In this document: positions 10,547 to 21,882 of the stretch, piece after piece
Position numbering within the stretch: the stretch's first letter is position 1
Layout of the letters: every line of letters begins with the position of its first letter
Origin: Tabrizicola fusiformis
GTDB taxonomy: Bacteria; Pseudomonadota; Alphaproteobacteria; Rhodobacterales; Rhodobacteraceae
Direction: 5' to 3'
Assembly: GCF_013328815.1 (NCBI RefSeq)
Contig: NZ_JABUHN010000010.1
Coordinates: forward strand, 1 to 64,000
Length of the DNA: 64,000 nucleotides
Program-made: the position numbers and the translations under genes
The notes under the pieces: model-generated
Database searches by the model: none
What the model saw: the letters and a program-made list of their open reading frames with translations, nothing else
Told to the model about the DNA's origin: nothing

Positions 10547-11212
10547 TCAGGTGCTTGCGGTGAAGGGCAGGGGGCCGAGCCCCTCGTGTCGGCCGACGGA
10601 TTGTGCCGCGGGCCGGGTTTCCAGCGCGGCCAGGACGCGGTGCAGCGCCGGATAATCCGCCGGGTCAATCCGCAACCCGCTGTCGGGGGCAAAGCTGCCC
10701 ATCCAGCGCAGGAGCATCGCAAGATAATAGCCGAGGATGGTGGGGCGGTGCGGCGAAAGCCAGTCGGGCGCCGCGGCTGCCGCCGCCTCAAGCGCGGGCA
10801 GATAGCTGACAAAGCGGGCATGGGCCGCCTGTGCCACCGCATCGGCGGCCTCGGGGCCGATCAGGCGGTGTGGGTAGAAGACCTGCAACAGCGTCGGGTG
10901 CAGGTTGGTCGAGGTGTAGAAGAACCATTTCAGGAAATCGCCGCGCGCCGCATCGCCCGGCGCCGGGGCCAGCCGCGCCTGCGGATGCCGGTCGGCCAGC
11001 CAGAGCAGGATCGCCGCCGTCTCGAACATCACGCCTTCGGGCGTTTCCAGTGCCGGGATCAGGCCAAGCGGCTGCATCGCGCGGTAGGCGGCGCTGTCGC
11101 GGCTGCCATCCTCGCGATTCACCAGTTGCAGCCGGTGCGGCAGGTTCAGCTCCTCCAGAACCATCCGCACGGCCATCGAGGCCGAGTCGGGGGAGTAGTG
11201 CAGGACATACAT
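10547..11212 (-). CDS. Glutathione S-transferase family protein
   Basis: A 221-residue protein with a thioredoxin-like N-terminal half (YVLHYSPDSASMAVRMVLEE, cis-Pro in LGLIPALETPEG, then ETAAILLWLADRHP) and an all-helical C-terminal half, the layout of cytosolic GSTs. The Ser residues in SPDSAS could play the catalytic Ser role. Substrate unknown. Lies directly upstream of sdaA on the same strand. Confidence 0.87.
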   Translation of the reverse strand: MYVLHYSPDSASMAVRMVLEELNLPHRLQLVNREDGSRDSAAYRAMQPLGLIPALETPEGVMFETAAILLWLADRHPQARLAPAPGDAARGDFLKWFFYTSTNLHPTLLQVFYPHRLIGPEAADAVAQAAHARFVSYLPALEAAAAAAPDWLSPHRPTILGYYLAMLLRWMGSFAPDSGLRIDPADYPALHRVLAALETRPAAQSVGRHEGLGPLPFTAST

Positions 11213-11345
11213 CTTGGACCTCCATTTGCCGCGACTATGGCAAGGGGCCGCCCTGACCGGAATGCAAAATGCGACGCTTTGGGACGCCGGATGCCAAAAG
11301 ACCGGGCAGGTCCGCAGATTTGGCGGTCGGTCTTGGGGGCGGGGA

Positions 11346-12686
11346 TCACACCCCGCCGAAGAAATCCACCAGCAGTTTCAGGTTCAGCCCCACGATCACC
11401 ACCGCGATCGCCGTCGCCAGAACCACCAGCCAGCGCGGCGCCACCAGCGCCCCCATCTTGGCGCGGTCGGCGGTGAACATCACCAGCGGCACCACGGCAA
11501 AGCTGAGTTGCAGCGACAGAACCACCTGCGTCAGGATCAGAAGCTCACCCGTTCCCGCGCTGCCGTAAAGGATCGTCACCCCGGCGGCGGGCAGGATGGC
11601 GATGCCCCGCGTGATCAGCCGCCGTGCCCAGGGCGCCAGCCGCATCCGCAGAAAGCCCTCCATCACCGCCTGCCCCGCCAGTGTCGCGGTGACGGTGGAG
11701 TTCAGCCCGCAGGCCAAGAGCGCCACCGCGAACAGCATCGGCGCCACCGTGGCCCCCAGAAGCGGGCCAAGCATCCGGTGCGCATCGCCGAGTTCGGCGA
11801 CCTGCGGCTGCCCCGGCCCGTGGAACGCCGCCGCCGCCAGAATCAGGATCGAGGCATTGATCAAGAGCGCGAACATCAGCGCCACCGTGCTGTCGATCGT
11901 GGCATAGCGCAGCGCCTCGCGCTTTTCGGGCAGGCTATCGCCCCAGGCGCGGGTCTGCACGATGGCCGAATGCAGGTAGAGGTTATGCGGCATCACCGTG
12001 GCGCCCAGAATGCCCAGCGCCAGATACAGCATCTCGGGGTTCTTCACGATTTCGACCGTGGGGGCAAAGCCCTTGATCACCGCACCCCAATCGGGATCGG
12101 CCAGCGCGATCTGGATGGCGAAAGAGGCGGCGATCACCCCCAGCAGCGTGATGACAAAGGCTTCAAGCCAGCGGAACCCCTTCTTTTGCAGCCAGAGGAT
12201 CAGGAAGACATCCAGCGCGGTGATCACCACCCCGATCTCCAGCGGCACCCCGAAGAGCAGGTTGAGCCCGATGGCCGTGCCGATCACCTCGGCAATGTCG
12301 GTGGCGATGATGGCGATTTCCGCCAGCGCCCAGAGCGGCACCGAGACCCAAGCCGGAAAGGCATCGCGGCAGGCCTGCGCCAGATCGCGCCCCGAGGCCA
12401 CCGCCAGCCGCGCCGCCAGCGCCTGCAACACGATGGCCATCAGGTTCGACACCAGCGCCACCACCAGCAGCGTATAGCCAAAGGTTGAACCGCCCGCGAG
12501 CGAGGTCGCCCAGTTGCCCGGGTCCATATAGCCGACGGCCACCATATAACCCGGCCCAAGGAAGGCGGCAAAGCGGCGCCATGTGCCCTTGGGCAACTGG
12601 ATCGTGCGGCTGACATCCGACAGCGCCGCCTCGCCGCGGGCCCCGCGCCAGCCCGAGGCAAGATCGAAAGCGGGTTTGTGTGTCAT
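11346..12686 (-). CDS. mntH: Nramp-family divalent metal (Mn2+/Fe2+) transporter
   Basis: A 446-residue inner-membrane proton-coupled metal importer with about eleven helices. The helix-1 metal-binding motif DPGNW is seen in [15 protein letters not shown], and helix 6 carries the family MPHNLYLHS (metal-binding Met-Pro-His). The start at 12686 gives a normal N-terminus. A near-perfect Fur-family operator stands 16 bases upstream of the start codon, so it is probably repressed by a manganese- or iron-sensing Fur/Mur protein. rpiA is divergent. Confidence 0.94.
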   Translation of the reverse strand: MTHKPAFDLASGWRGARGEAALSDVSRTIQLPKGTWRRFAAFLGPGYMVAVGYMDPGNWATSLAGGSTFGYTLLVVALVSNLMAIVLQALAARLAVASGRDLAQACRDAFPAWVSVPLWALAEIAIIATDIAEVIGTAIGLNLLFGVPLEIGVVITALDVFLILWLQKKGFRWLEAFVITLLGVIAASFAIQIALADPDWGAVIKGFAPTVEIVKNPEMLYLALGILGATVMPHNLYLHSAIVQTRAWGDSLPEKREALRYATIDSTVALMFALLINASILILAAAAFHGPGQPQVAELGDAHRMLGPLLGATVAPMLFAVALLACGLNSTVTATLAGQAVMEGFLRMRLAPWARRLITRGIAILPAAGVTILYGSAGTGELLILTQVVLSLQLSFAVVPLVMFTADRAKMGALVAPRWLVVLATAIAVVIVGLNLKLLVDFFGGV

Positions 12687-12701
12687 GGTGCTTCCTGCTA
12701 A

Positions 12702-12716
12702 TGCGAATTATTCGCA
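12702..12716. promoter_or_regulatory. Fur-family (Mur-like) operator upstream of mntH
   Basis: TGCGAATTATTCGCA is a 15-base palindrome with only its central base unpaired, 16 bases before the mntH start codon. Its AT-rich heart and position suit a Fur-family repressor. Mur control of mntH is known in alphaproteobacteria; assignment to Mur here is inference. Confidence 0.6.
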
Positions 12717-12826
12717 ACATAACCCGCGGCCGCGACAAGTCAAGCACGGCTGCAAACCCGCAGCAAAACCCCTCGCATGGCCGTGCGCTTCGGCCTATAA
12801 GCGCGGCAACAACCCCCGGAGGCCCC

Positions 12827-13615
12827 ATGCCCGCAGATCTTTCCCCCATCGACAAGGCCAAGTTCGTTGCCGCCAAACGCGCGGTGGACTTCGTGCAGGA
12901 CGGGATGAAGCTGGGCCTTGGCACCGGCTCGACTGCCGCATGGATGGTGCGCTGCCTGGGCGAGCGGGTGCGCGAAGAGGGGCTGCGCGTGGTCGGCGTG
13001 CCGACCTCGACCCGCACGGCGGAACTGGCGCGGCAGGTGGGGGTGCCCGTCACCTCGCTGGACGATGCCAAATGGCTGGACCTGACGATTGACGGCGCCG
13101 ATGAATTTGACCCCAACCTTGCGCTGATCAAGGGCGGCGGTGCGGCGCTGTTGCAGGAAAAGATCGTCGCCACCGCCTCGGACCAGATGATCGTGATTGC
13201 CGATGCTGCCAAAGAGGTGGCGCAGCTTGGCGCCTTCCCGCTGCCGGTGGAAATCATCCCCTTCGGCTGGCAGACCACCAAGGCGCTGGTCGAAGAGCTG
13301 CTGGTCGGCATGGATGTGCTGGACCGCGACGTCACCCTGCGGATGAACGGCGACAAGCCGCTTCTGACGGATGAGGCGAATTACATCGTTGACCTTCACC
13401 TGAAACGCATCGGCAACCCGCGGCAATTGTCGCTGGTGCTGAACCAGATCCCCGGCGTTGTGGAGAACGGTCTTTTCATCGACATCTGCGATATCGTGAT
13501 CATCGGCCATGGCGATGGCCGGGTGACGGTGCGCGACATCAACGAAGGCACCGAGCGGGACGACCGCATCCTTTTCGCGCCCGACACCAACATTTTCGCC
13601 GATCTGGGCGACTGA
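12827..13615 (+). CDS. rpiA: Ribose-5-phosphate isomerase A
   Basis: Interconverts ribose 5-phosphate and ribulose 5-phosphate in the pentose phosphate pathway. The 262-residue product shows LGLGTGSTAAWMVRCL, the catalytic DGADEFDPNLALIKGGGAAL region and the conserved KIVATASD. The ATG at 12827 follows CGGAGG by four bases; a longer open frame upstream runs through the mntH control region and is not credible. Followed by a copy of the dispersed repeat and a hairpin. Confidence 0.95.
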   Translation: MPADLSPIDKAKFVAAKRAVDFVQDGMKLGLGTGSTAAWMVRCLGERVREEGLRVVGVPTSTRTAELARQVGVPVTSLDDAKWLDLTIDGADEFDPNLALIKGGGAALLQEKIVATASDQMIVIADAAKEVAQLGAFPLPVEIIPFGWQTTKALVEELLVGMDVLDRDVTLRMNGDKPLLTDEANYIVDLHLKRIGNPRQLSLVLNQIPGVVENGLFIDICDIVIIGHGDGRVTVRDINEGTERDDRILFAPDTNIFADLGD

Positions 13616-13623
13616 TCTTTCCT

Positions 13624-13678
13624 TTTCCATCCTCTCTCCCCAAATATCCTGCGGGGGCCGGGGGTGCAAAACCCCCGG
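13624..13678 (+). terminator. Dispersed element copy 3 with hairpin, after rpiA
   Basis: TTCCATCCTCTCTCCCCAAA, then TATCCTGCGGGGG, then the hairpin CCGGGGG/CCCCCGG (13658-13664 with 13672-13678, loop TGCAAAA). It begins 9 bases after the rpiA stop, in the same direction. That placement makes a terminator role plausible, although no T run follows. Confidence 0.6.
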
Positions 13679-13706
13679 GTCCGACATTTGACACAAGGAC
13701 CGGACT

Positions 13707-15080
13707 ATGACGCAATTCGACTATGACCTTTTCGTCATCGGCGGAGGTTCGGGCGGGGTCCGGGCGGCGCGGATCGCGGCGGCGGAAGGTGGGGCGCGGG
13801 TCGGTCTGGCCGAGGAAAGCCGGATGGGCGGCACCTGCGTCATCCGCGGCTGCGTGCCGAAAAAGCTGATGGTGAATGCCTCTGCCTTCCCGCATCTGAT
13901 CGAAGACGCCCGTGCCTATGGCTGGCAGGTGACCGGCGGCGCGTTTGACTGGCCCGCCTTCCGCGCCACGCTGGCAGCCGAGCTGGACCGGCTGGAAAAC
14001 GCCTATCGCGGCACGCTCAAGGGCGCGGGGGTGACCATCCACGACACCCGCGCCGTGGTGGAAGACGCCCATACCGTGCGTCTGGCGACGGGGGAGCGGT
14101 TCAGCACCCGACATATCCTGATCGCCACCGGCGGCTGGCCCTTTGTGCCGGATATTCCGGGGCGCGAGCTGGCCGTGACCTCGAACGAAATGTTCAACCT
14201 GCCCGCCCTGCCGAAACGGGCGCTGGTGGTGGGCGGCGGCTATATTGCCAGCGAGTTTGCCGGCATCCTGAACGGATTTGGCGTTCAGGTGACGCAATAT
14301 TACCGGGGTGCCCAGATCCTGCGCGGCTTTGACGACGAGGCGCGCGGCCATGTCGCAGCGGCGATGCAGGCGGCGGGCATCATCATCCGCTGCGGCACGG
14401 ATGTCGCCCGGCTGGAGCAGACTGCCACCGGCATCCGCGCCGAAACCATCGATGGCGCCGCCGAAGAATTCGACCTTGTGCTTTACGCCACGGGCCGCAA
14501 GCCCAATGCCCATGGGCTGGGGCTTGAGGCGCTGGGGGTCGAGATTGACACAGCAGGCGCGGTCAAGGTCGATGACTGGTCGCAGACCGCCGTGCCGTCG
14601 ATCTTTGCGGTGGGCGATGTGACGAACCGGGTCAACCTGACCCCGGTCGCCATCCGTGAAGGCCATGCCTTTGCCGATACCGTGTTTCGCGGCGTGCCGA
14701 CGCAGTTCCGCCACGAAAACATCGCCAGCGCCGTCTTCACCCAGCCGGAACTCGGCGCCGTTGGCCTGACCGAGGAACAGGCGGCGGCGCGCGGGGCCAC
14801 CGATGTCTATGTGGCCAGCTTCCGCCCGATGAAGACGCTCTTCGCCGGCCGGCAGGACCGGATGCTGATGAAGCTGCTGGTCGATGTGGAAACCCGCAAG
14901 GTTCTGGGCTGCCATATCGTCGGCGAGGGCGCGGGCGAAATGGTGCAACTGGCCGCCATCGCCATCGGCATGGGCGCGACGAAAGAGGATTTCGACCGCA
15001 CCGTGGCGGTGCATCCCACCGCCGCCGAAGAGCTGGTGACCATGCGCAAACCCACCCGCCGTGTGGGGCAAACGGCCTGA
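13707..15080 (+). CDS. gor: Glutathione-disulfide reductase
   Basis: This FAD- and NADPH-dependent enzyme keeps glutathione reduced in the cytoplasm. The 457-residue chain has the FAD-binding FVIGGGSGGVRAARIAA, the redox disulfide in GGTCVIRGCVPKKLM, the second dinucleotide fold ALVVGGGYIASEFAGIL and the C-terminal catalytic His-Glu in VAVHPTAAEELVT. GCVPKK rather than GCIPSK distinguishes glutathione reductase from lipoamide dehydrogenase. It is separated from rpiA by a hairpin element. Confidence 0.93.
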   Translation: MTQFDYDLFVIGGGSGGVRAARIAAAEGGARVGLAEESRMGGTCVIRGCVPKKLMVNASAFPHLIEDARAYGWQVTGGAFDWPAFRATLAAELDRLENAYRGTLKGAGVTIHDTRAVVEDAHTVRLATGERFSTRHILIATGGWPFVPDIPGRELAVTSNEMFNLPALPKRALVVGGGYIASEFAGILNGFGVQVTQYYRGAQILRGFDDEARGHVAAAMQAAGIIIRCGTDVARLEQTATGIRAETIDGAAEEFDLVLYATGRKPNAHGLGLEALGVEIDTAGAVKVDDWSQTAVPSIFAVGDVTNRVNLTPVAIREGHAFADTVFRGVPTQFRHENIASAVFTQPELGAVGLTEEQAAARGATDVYVASFRPMKTLFAGRQDRMLMKLLVDVETRKVLGCHIVGEGAGEMVQLAAIAIGMGATKEDFDRTVAVHPTAAEELVTMRKPTRRVGQTA

Positions 15081-15234
15081 AACCGGGGCGCGCCGGGCGG
15101 TTTCACCGCCTTGTCGCGCGCCCGCCCGCCGCGACAAAGCGCGGGATTGTCAGGCTTTGCGCCGCAGGGCGCTTGATTTTGCGGTCAAACTGCCCAATTC
15201 AGGGCAAGGAAATCTGACGGGAAGGACAAGACCT

Positions 15235-16437
15235 ATGGCAGGCAGCGGAGGCCCTTGGGGCGGCGGCGGTGGCTCGGGCGACGATGACCGGGGCCAGGAC
15301 CGGGGACCGCGCGATGAGGGCAAGCGCAATGGCGGCGGTCGGCGTCCGGGCGACGGCGGGCAGATCCCCGAAATCGACGAGCTGATGAAAAAGGGGCAAG
15401 AGCAGTTGCGCGTCCTGATGGGCGGGCGTGGCGGGCGCGGTGCGCCGCCCGGTGGCAATGGCGCCGGGCAAAACCCGATCGGGCCGCTCTTCACGCGGCA
15501 GGGGCTGATGCTGGGCCTGCTGGGGGCGGCGGCGCTCTGGGGCTATATGTCGTTCTACACGGTCAAGCCCGAAGAACGCTCGGTCGAGCTGTTTCTGGGC
15601 GAATATACCGGAACCCCGGGCAATCCGGGTCTGAACTTTGCGCCCTGGCCCTTCGTGACCGCCGAAGTCGTCTCGGTCACGGGCGAGCGGACGACCGATA
15701 TCGGCACCGGCGCCGCGGGCGACATGGACACCGGGCTGATGCTGACCCGCGACCAGAACATCGTGGATATCGAATTTCAGGTGGTCTGGAACATTTCGGA
15801 CCCGTCGAAATACCTCTTCAACCTTGCCGATCCCGCCGACACGATCCGCGCTGTGTCCGAGAGCGCCATGCGCGACATCATCGCGCGCAGCGAACTGGCG
15901 CCGATCCTGAACCGCGACCGCGGCCGGATCGCCACCGATCTGCGGACGGCGGTGCAGGGCACGCTCGACAGCTATGATGCCGGCATCAACGTGGTGCGGG
16001 TGAACTTCGCCAAGGCCGACCCGCCGCGCGAGGTGATCGACGCCTTCCGCGAAGTGCAGGCCGCACAGCAGGAACGCGACCGGCTTGAGAAAGAGGCTGA
16101 TGCCTATGCCAACCGCGTCACCGCAGGCGCGCGTGGTCAGGCGGCGCAGCTTCTGGAAGAATCCGAAGCCTATCGCGCGCAGGTCGTGAACAATGCCGAG
16201 GGCGAGGCGAGCCGTTTCCTCTCGGTCTATGAAGAATACGTCAAGGCGCCCAAGGTCACCCGCAAGCGGATGTATCTGGAAACCATGGAACGGGTCTTTG
16301 GCGGCATGAACAAGGTGATCCTTGACGGCGTGCAGGGTGGCGAGGCCGGGCAGGGCGTGGTGCCCTTCCTGCCGCTGAACGAACTGGGCCGGATGAACTC
16401 CGGTGCCGCTGCCGCCACGAACGGGGGGACCAACTGA
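15235..16437 (+). CDS. hflK: FtsH protease modulator HflK
   Basis: A 400-residue single-pass membrane protein of the SPFH/stomatin family that with HflC encloses and restrains FtsH. The N-terminal 70 residues are Gly-rich and cytoplasmic, a usual HflK trait. The membrane helix is at about residues 90-107 (LMLGLLGAAALWGYMSF), followed by the periplasmic SPFH domain and a long Ala/Glu-rich coiled coil. The ATG at 15235 follows GGGAAGGAC. Its TGA overlaps the hflC ATG by one base. Confidence 0.94.
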   Translation: MAGSGGPWGGGGGSGDDDRGQDRGPRDEGKRNGGGRRPGDGGQIPEIDELMKKGQEQLRVLMGGRGGRGAPPGGNGAGQNPIGPLFTRQGLMLGLLGAAALWGYMSFYTVKPEERSVELFLGEYTGTPGNPGLNFAPWPFVTAEVVSVTGERTTDIGTGAAGDMDTGLMLTRDQNIVDIEFQVVWNISDPSKYLFNLADPADTIRAVSESAMRDIIARSELAPILNRDRGRIATDLRTAVQGTLDSYDAGINVVRVNFAKADPPREVIDAFREVQAAQQERDRLEKEADAYANRVTAGARGQAAQLLEESEAYRAQVVNNAEGEASRFLSVYEEYVKAPKVTRKRMYLETMERVFGGMNKVILDGVQGGEAGQGVVPFLPLNELGRMNSGAAAATNGGTN

Positions 16438-17321
16438 TGCGCGCCGCTGTCATTCTTCCGGCTCTTGCCGTTCTGGGCGCGCTGGCCCTGTCCTCGGTCT
16501 TCATCGTGGACGAGCGCGAGCGCGTGCTGGTGCTGCAATTCGGTCAGGTCAAGCAAGAGGTCAGCGAGCCGGGCCTTGGCTTCAAGATCCCGCTCATTCA
16601 GGAAGTGGTCCGCTATGAAGACCGCATTCTGGGCCTGCCGACCCAGCCGATCGAAGTCACCCCCGCCGATGACCGCCGCCTTGTGGTTGATGCCTTTGCC
16701 CGCTGGCGGATCACCGATCTGCTGGAATTCCGCGAAGCCGTCGGCCCGGGGGGCGAGGATCAGGCCCGCGCCCGGCTGGACCGGATTGTGAATGCCGCCA
16801 TCCGCGAGGTTCTGGGCTCGGTCCCCTCGGGCCGTGTGCTGTCCGAAGACCGCACCGCGTTGATGAACCAGATCCGCGATCTGGCCCGGCGCGAGGCGGC
16901 CTCTCTGGGGGTCGAAGTGATCGACGTGCGCCTGACCCGCACCGACCTGCCGGACCAGAACCTTGAGGCGACCTTTGCCCGGATGCGGGCCGAACGCCAA
17001 AGGGAAGCCGCCGACGAAATCGCGCGTGGTAACGAAGCGGCGCAGCGTGTGCGCGCCGCCGCCGACCGCACCGTGGTCGAGCTGACCTCCGAGGCGCGCA
17101 AGAACGCCGAGGTGGTCCGCGGTCAGGCCGATGCCGAACGTAACCGCATCTATGCCGAGGCGTTTGGCCGCGACCCCGAGTTCTTTGCCTTCACCCGCTC
17201 GCTCACCTCGTATGAGCGGGCGTTGCAGGGCGGCAATTCCTCGATCGTGATGTCGCCCGACTCGGCCTTCTTCGACTATCTCAACAGCGATCAGGCCGCG
17301 ACACCCGCTCCGGCACCCTGA
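16437..17321 (+). CDS. hflC: FtsH protease modulator HflC
   Basis: Partner of HflK in the membrane complex that regulates FtsH. The 294-residue protein starts with a membrane anchor (residues 4-22), then a SPFH domain (RERVLVLQFGQVKQEVSEPG) and an Ala/Glu/Arg-rich coiled coil, ending near the family EFFAFTRSLTSYERAL segment. Translationally coupled to hflK by the ATGA-type overlap and closed by a strong terminator. Confidence 0.95.
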   Translation: MRAAVILPALAVLGALALSSVFIVDERERVLVLQFGQVKQEVSEPGLGFKIPLIQEVVRYEDRILGLPTQPIEVTPADDRRLVVDAFARWRITDLLEFREAVGPGGEDQARARLDRIVNAAIREVLGSVPSGRVLSEDRTALMNQIRDLARREAASLGVEVIDVRLTRTDLPDQNLEATFARMRAERQREAADEIARGNEAAQRVRAAADRTVVELTSEARKNAEVVRGQADAERNRIYAEAFGRDPEFFAFTRSLTSYERALQGGNSSIVMSPDSAFFDYLNSDQAATPAPAP

Positions 17322-17337
17322 GCCGTGACAGATTGCG

Positions 17338-17368
17338 AAAGGGCCGGTCATTGCACCGGCCCTTTTTG
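17338..17368 (+). terminator. Intrinsic terminator after hflC
   Basis: AAAGGGCCGGT and ACCGGCCCTTT form a perfect 11-pair stem around CATTGC, with TTTTTG at the 3' side, 17 bases after the hflC stop. This separates hflKC from degP, though read-through is possible. Confidence 0.88.
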
Positions 17369-17521
17369 CTGCGCGCCGCCCCCTTGCCGTGACAAACCCC
17401 TTCACGAGGCGTTGACGGCGCGCGAGCGGGATTGCATTGCCTTCCCGCTTGGTTACCTGATGATGCAACCCAGATCCGAAGGGGCCGCAGGGCCCCGCCC
17501 AGAATGAAAAGGAGTTCGGAC

Positions 17522-19018
17522 GTGTTGACCCGTTTCCCTGCTCAGGCCCCCCGCCCGGCGCCCCTGACCCCCCCGGCCCGCCGGCCGGTGGCGCGTGCGC
17601 TGATGGCGACCGCCCTTGGCCTGTCGCTGGCCTTCTCGGCGCTGCCCGGCGCCCCGGCGCTGGCGCTTGGCGCGCCGGAAAGCTTTGCCGATCTTGCCCA
17701 GTCGATCAGCCCTTCGGTGGTGAACATCACCACCACCGCCGTTGTCGCCGCCCCCGCCGATGGCGGGCCGATGGTGCCCAAAGGCTCGCCCTTTGAAGAG
17801 TTCTTCAAGGACTTCGGACAAGAGGGGCAGGGCCCGCAGGAACCGCAGCGCGAACAGGCGCTGGGTTCGGGCTTCGTGATTTCGGCCGATGGCTATATCG
17901 TGACGAACAACCACGTCATCGAAGGCGCCGATGAAATCGAGATCGAGTTCTTTTCCGGCAACCGGCTGAAGGCCAAGCTGGTCGGCACCGACCCCAAGAC
18001 CGATATCGCGCTTCTGAAGGTGGACAGCCCCGAGCCGCTGCCCTTTGTCACCTTCGGCGACAGCGACCATATGCGCGTCGGCGATTGGGTCATGGCCATG
18101 GGCAACCCGCTGGGGCAGGGCTTCTCGGTGTCGGCCGGGATCGTCTCGGCCCGGGGACGCGAGTTGCAGGGCACCTATGACGATTTCATCCAGACCGATG
18201 CCGCGATCAACAAGGGCAATTCGGGCGGCCCCTTGTTCAACATGGACGGGCAGGTGATCGGGGTGAACACCGCGATCCTGTCGCCCACGGGCGGCTCCAT
18301 CGGGATCGGGTTCTCGATGGCGTCGAATGTGGTTTCGAAAGTGGTGGATCAGCTCAAGGAATTCGGTGAAACCCGCCGCGGCTGGCTGGGCGTCAAGATT
18401 CAGGACGTGACCCCCGACGTGGCCGAGGCGATGGGCCTTGCCGCTGCCAAGGGTGCGCTGATCACCGATGTTCCCGAAGGACCGGCGCGCGATGCCGGGC
18501 TTCTGGCGGGCGATGTGATCCTGACCTTCAACGGCGACGAGATCAGCGACGTGCGCGACCTGACCCGCACCGTGGCCGATGCCCCGATCGGCGAAGAGGT
18601 TCCGGTTCTGGTGCTGCGCGAAGGCAAGGAACAGACCATCCCCGTCAAGCTTGGCCGCCGCGAAGAGGCCGAAGCGGTGGTGCCCGCCTCGGGCACGCCG
18701 CAGGGTCAGGCCGAACCGCAAGAGGCCGAGGTGCTGGGCCTGACGCTCTCTCCGGTCGATGATGAGGTGATCAAGGGCATGGGCCTGCCTGCTGGCACCG
18801 AAGGTCTGGTGGTGACGGCGGTCGATGCCACCTCGGATGCGGCGGGCAAGGGCGTGGCGCCGGGCGATATCATCGTCGAGGCCGGGCAGGCCCCGGTCAC
18901 CCGTCTGGCCGATCTGCAAGCCCGCATCGACGAGGCCAAGGCTGCCGGGCGCAAGTCGCTTCTGCTCCTGATCCGGCGCGAAGGCGATCCGCGTTTCGTG
19001 GCGCTGTCGGTCGAATAA
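17522..19018 (+). CDS. degP: Periplasmic Do/DegP-family serine endoprotease
   Basis: A 498-residue envelope quality-control protease. A signal peptide (RRPVARALMATALGLSLAFS) with cleavage near residue 48 is followed by a trypsin-like domain with the triad His131 (TNNHVIEGAD), Asp161 (DPKTDIALLKV) and Ser234 (GNSGGPL), and two PDZ domains. I chose the GTG at 17522, eight bases after AAGGAG. An in-frame ATG at 17504 lies before that ribosome binding site. Its place after hflKC is a common alphaproteobacterial arrangement. Confidence 0.94.
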   Translation: MLTRFPAQAPRPAPLTPPARRPVARALMATALGLSLAFSALPGAPALALGAPESFADLAQSISPSVVNITTTAVVAAPADGGPMVPKGSPFEEFFKDFGQEGQGPQEPQREQALGSGFVISADGYIVTNNHVIEGADEIEIEFFSGNRLKAKLVGTDPKTDIALLKVDSPEPLPFVTFGDSDHMRVGDWVMAMGNPLGQGFSVSAGIVSARGRELQGTYDDFIQTDAAINKGNSGGPLFNMDGQVIGVNTAILSPTGGSIGIGFSMASNVVSKVVDQLKEFGETRRGWLGVKIQDVTPDVAEAMGLAAAKGALITDVPEGPARDAGLLAGDVILTFNGDEISDVRDLTRTVADAPIGEEVPVLVLREGKEQTIPVKLGRREEAEAVVPASGTPQGQAEPQEAEVLGLTLSPVDDEVIKGMGLPAGTEGLVVTAVDATSDAAGKGVAPGDIIVEAGQAPVTRLADLQARIDEAKAAGRKSLLLLIRREGDPRFVALSVE

Positions 19019-19063
19019 CCCGATCCGCCTGCACAGAAAGGGGCGGTCCCGCGCGGGGCCGCC

Positions 19064-20751
<1,688 letters not shown>

Positions 20752-20758
20752 TCTGCGG

Positions 20759-21409
20759 TCAAAGGGGCAGGGGTCTTCCCTGCCAATCCTCAAAACAGCC
20801 GGTGGTGGCAAGGGACAGGGCGGCAAATCGGCCCATCAGCCCCTTGGCCGCCACCTCGGCCTCAATCTCGGCGCCGCTGCCGCCCATATCGGTGCGCACC
20901 CAGCCGGGGTGATAGATGCCCACCGCAATCCCCTCGGCCCGCAGATCGGTCGCCAGATTGCGCCCCAGATTGACCGCCGCCGCCTTGGACGCCCGATAGG
21001 CATAAGACCCGCCCGGCGCCCGCGCGCTTGACCCCATCTGCGAGGCGATGAGGGCGATCTTGCCGCCAGAGGCCCGCAGCGCCGGCAGATGCGCCTCAAC
21101 GGTCAGCCAGACCCCCACGACATTGGTGGCAAAACTGTCCTGCCAGACCTGCGGACCATAGCCGGGCGTGGCCTTCTCGGCATAGATCCCCGCATTGCAG
21201 ACCAGAAGCGACAGCGGCACCCCCGCCAGCCGGGCGGCAAGGGCGGATTGCGCGGCGGGGTCGGTCACCTCAAGCTGCTCCCAGCGCGGGCCGGAAAGGC
21301 CGGGGGTCGGGCCGCGCGTGGTGGCAATCACCTCCTGCCCGCGCGCCAGCGCCTCAACCGTCAGCGCCAGCCCGATGCCCCGCCCGGCGCCGGTGATCAG
21401 AACCGCCAT
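20759..21409 (-). CDS. Short-chain dehydrogenase/reductase
   Basis: A 216-residue Rossmann enzyme with the cofactor loop TGAGRGIG, the NAG motif in LLVCNAGIYAE and the YRASK catalytic Tyr-Lys (SYAYRASKAAAVN) with an upstream Ser in LIASQMGSS. It is close to small C-factor-like SDRs. Substrate unknown. Its ATG overlaps the stop of the DUF1178 gene by one base. Confidence 0.9.
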   Translation of the reverse strand: MAVLITGAGRGIGLALTVEALARGQEVIATTRGPTPGLSGPRWEQLEVTDPAAQSALAARLAGVPLSLLVCNAGIYAEKATPGYGPQVWQDSFATNVVGVWLTVEAHLPALRASGGKIALIASQMGSSARAPGGSYAYRASKAAAVNLGRNLATDLRAEGIAVGIYHPGWVRTDMGGSGAEIEAEVAAKGLMGRFAALSLATTGCFEDWQGRPLPL

Positions 21410-21831
21410 CAGTTGGCCTTCCGGCCGGGCAGGAAGGGCAAGGGCGCCACCGGCACCCCGTCTTCGATCAGTTTGCGCGCCTCGTCGCCCCGCGTCTCGC
21501 CATAGATGGACCGGGCGGGGGCGTCGCCATCATGGATCGCCCGCGCCTCGGCTGCGAAATTCATGCCGACATATTCGGAATTTGCCTCGATCTGGCGGCG
21601 CAATTCGGCCAAGGCTGCCTCGGCTTCGCTCTGCGGCTGGTCCAGCCGGGGGCGTTCCGCCGCCTCGCCCGTGGCGACCTGCGGCGCCATCAGCGCCTTT
21701 TCGACATGGGCAGAACCACAGGCCGGGCAGGCGACATGCCCCGCCGCCCGCAGCGCATCATAGCCCGCAGCCGAAGCGAACCAGCTTTCAAACTCATGCG
21801 CCTTGTCACAGCGCAGGGCATAACGGATCAT
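21409..21831 (-). CDS. DUF1178 zinc-ribbon protein
   Basis: A 140-residue protein of the proteobacterial DUF1178 family, function unknown. It opens with MIRYALRCDKAHEFESWF and holds a CPACGS pair that together with Cys8 may bind zinc. The C-terminal half includes the conserved GMNFAAEARAIHDGD and ARSIYGE. Translationally coupled to the downstream SDR gene. Confidence 0.88.
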   Translation of the reverse strand: MIRYALRCDKAHEFESWFASAAGYDALRAAGHVACPACGSAHVEKALMAPQVATGEAAERPRLDQPQSEAEAALAELRRQIEANSEYVGMNFAAEARAIHDGDAPARSIYGETRGDEARKLIEDGVPVAPLPFLPGRKAN

Positions 21832-21882
21832 CTTGCAGGCGGTCCCAAGCCAAGGATGTCTGGGCGCAGACTGCGCCCGAAC

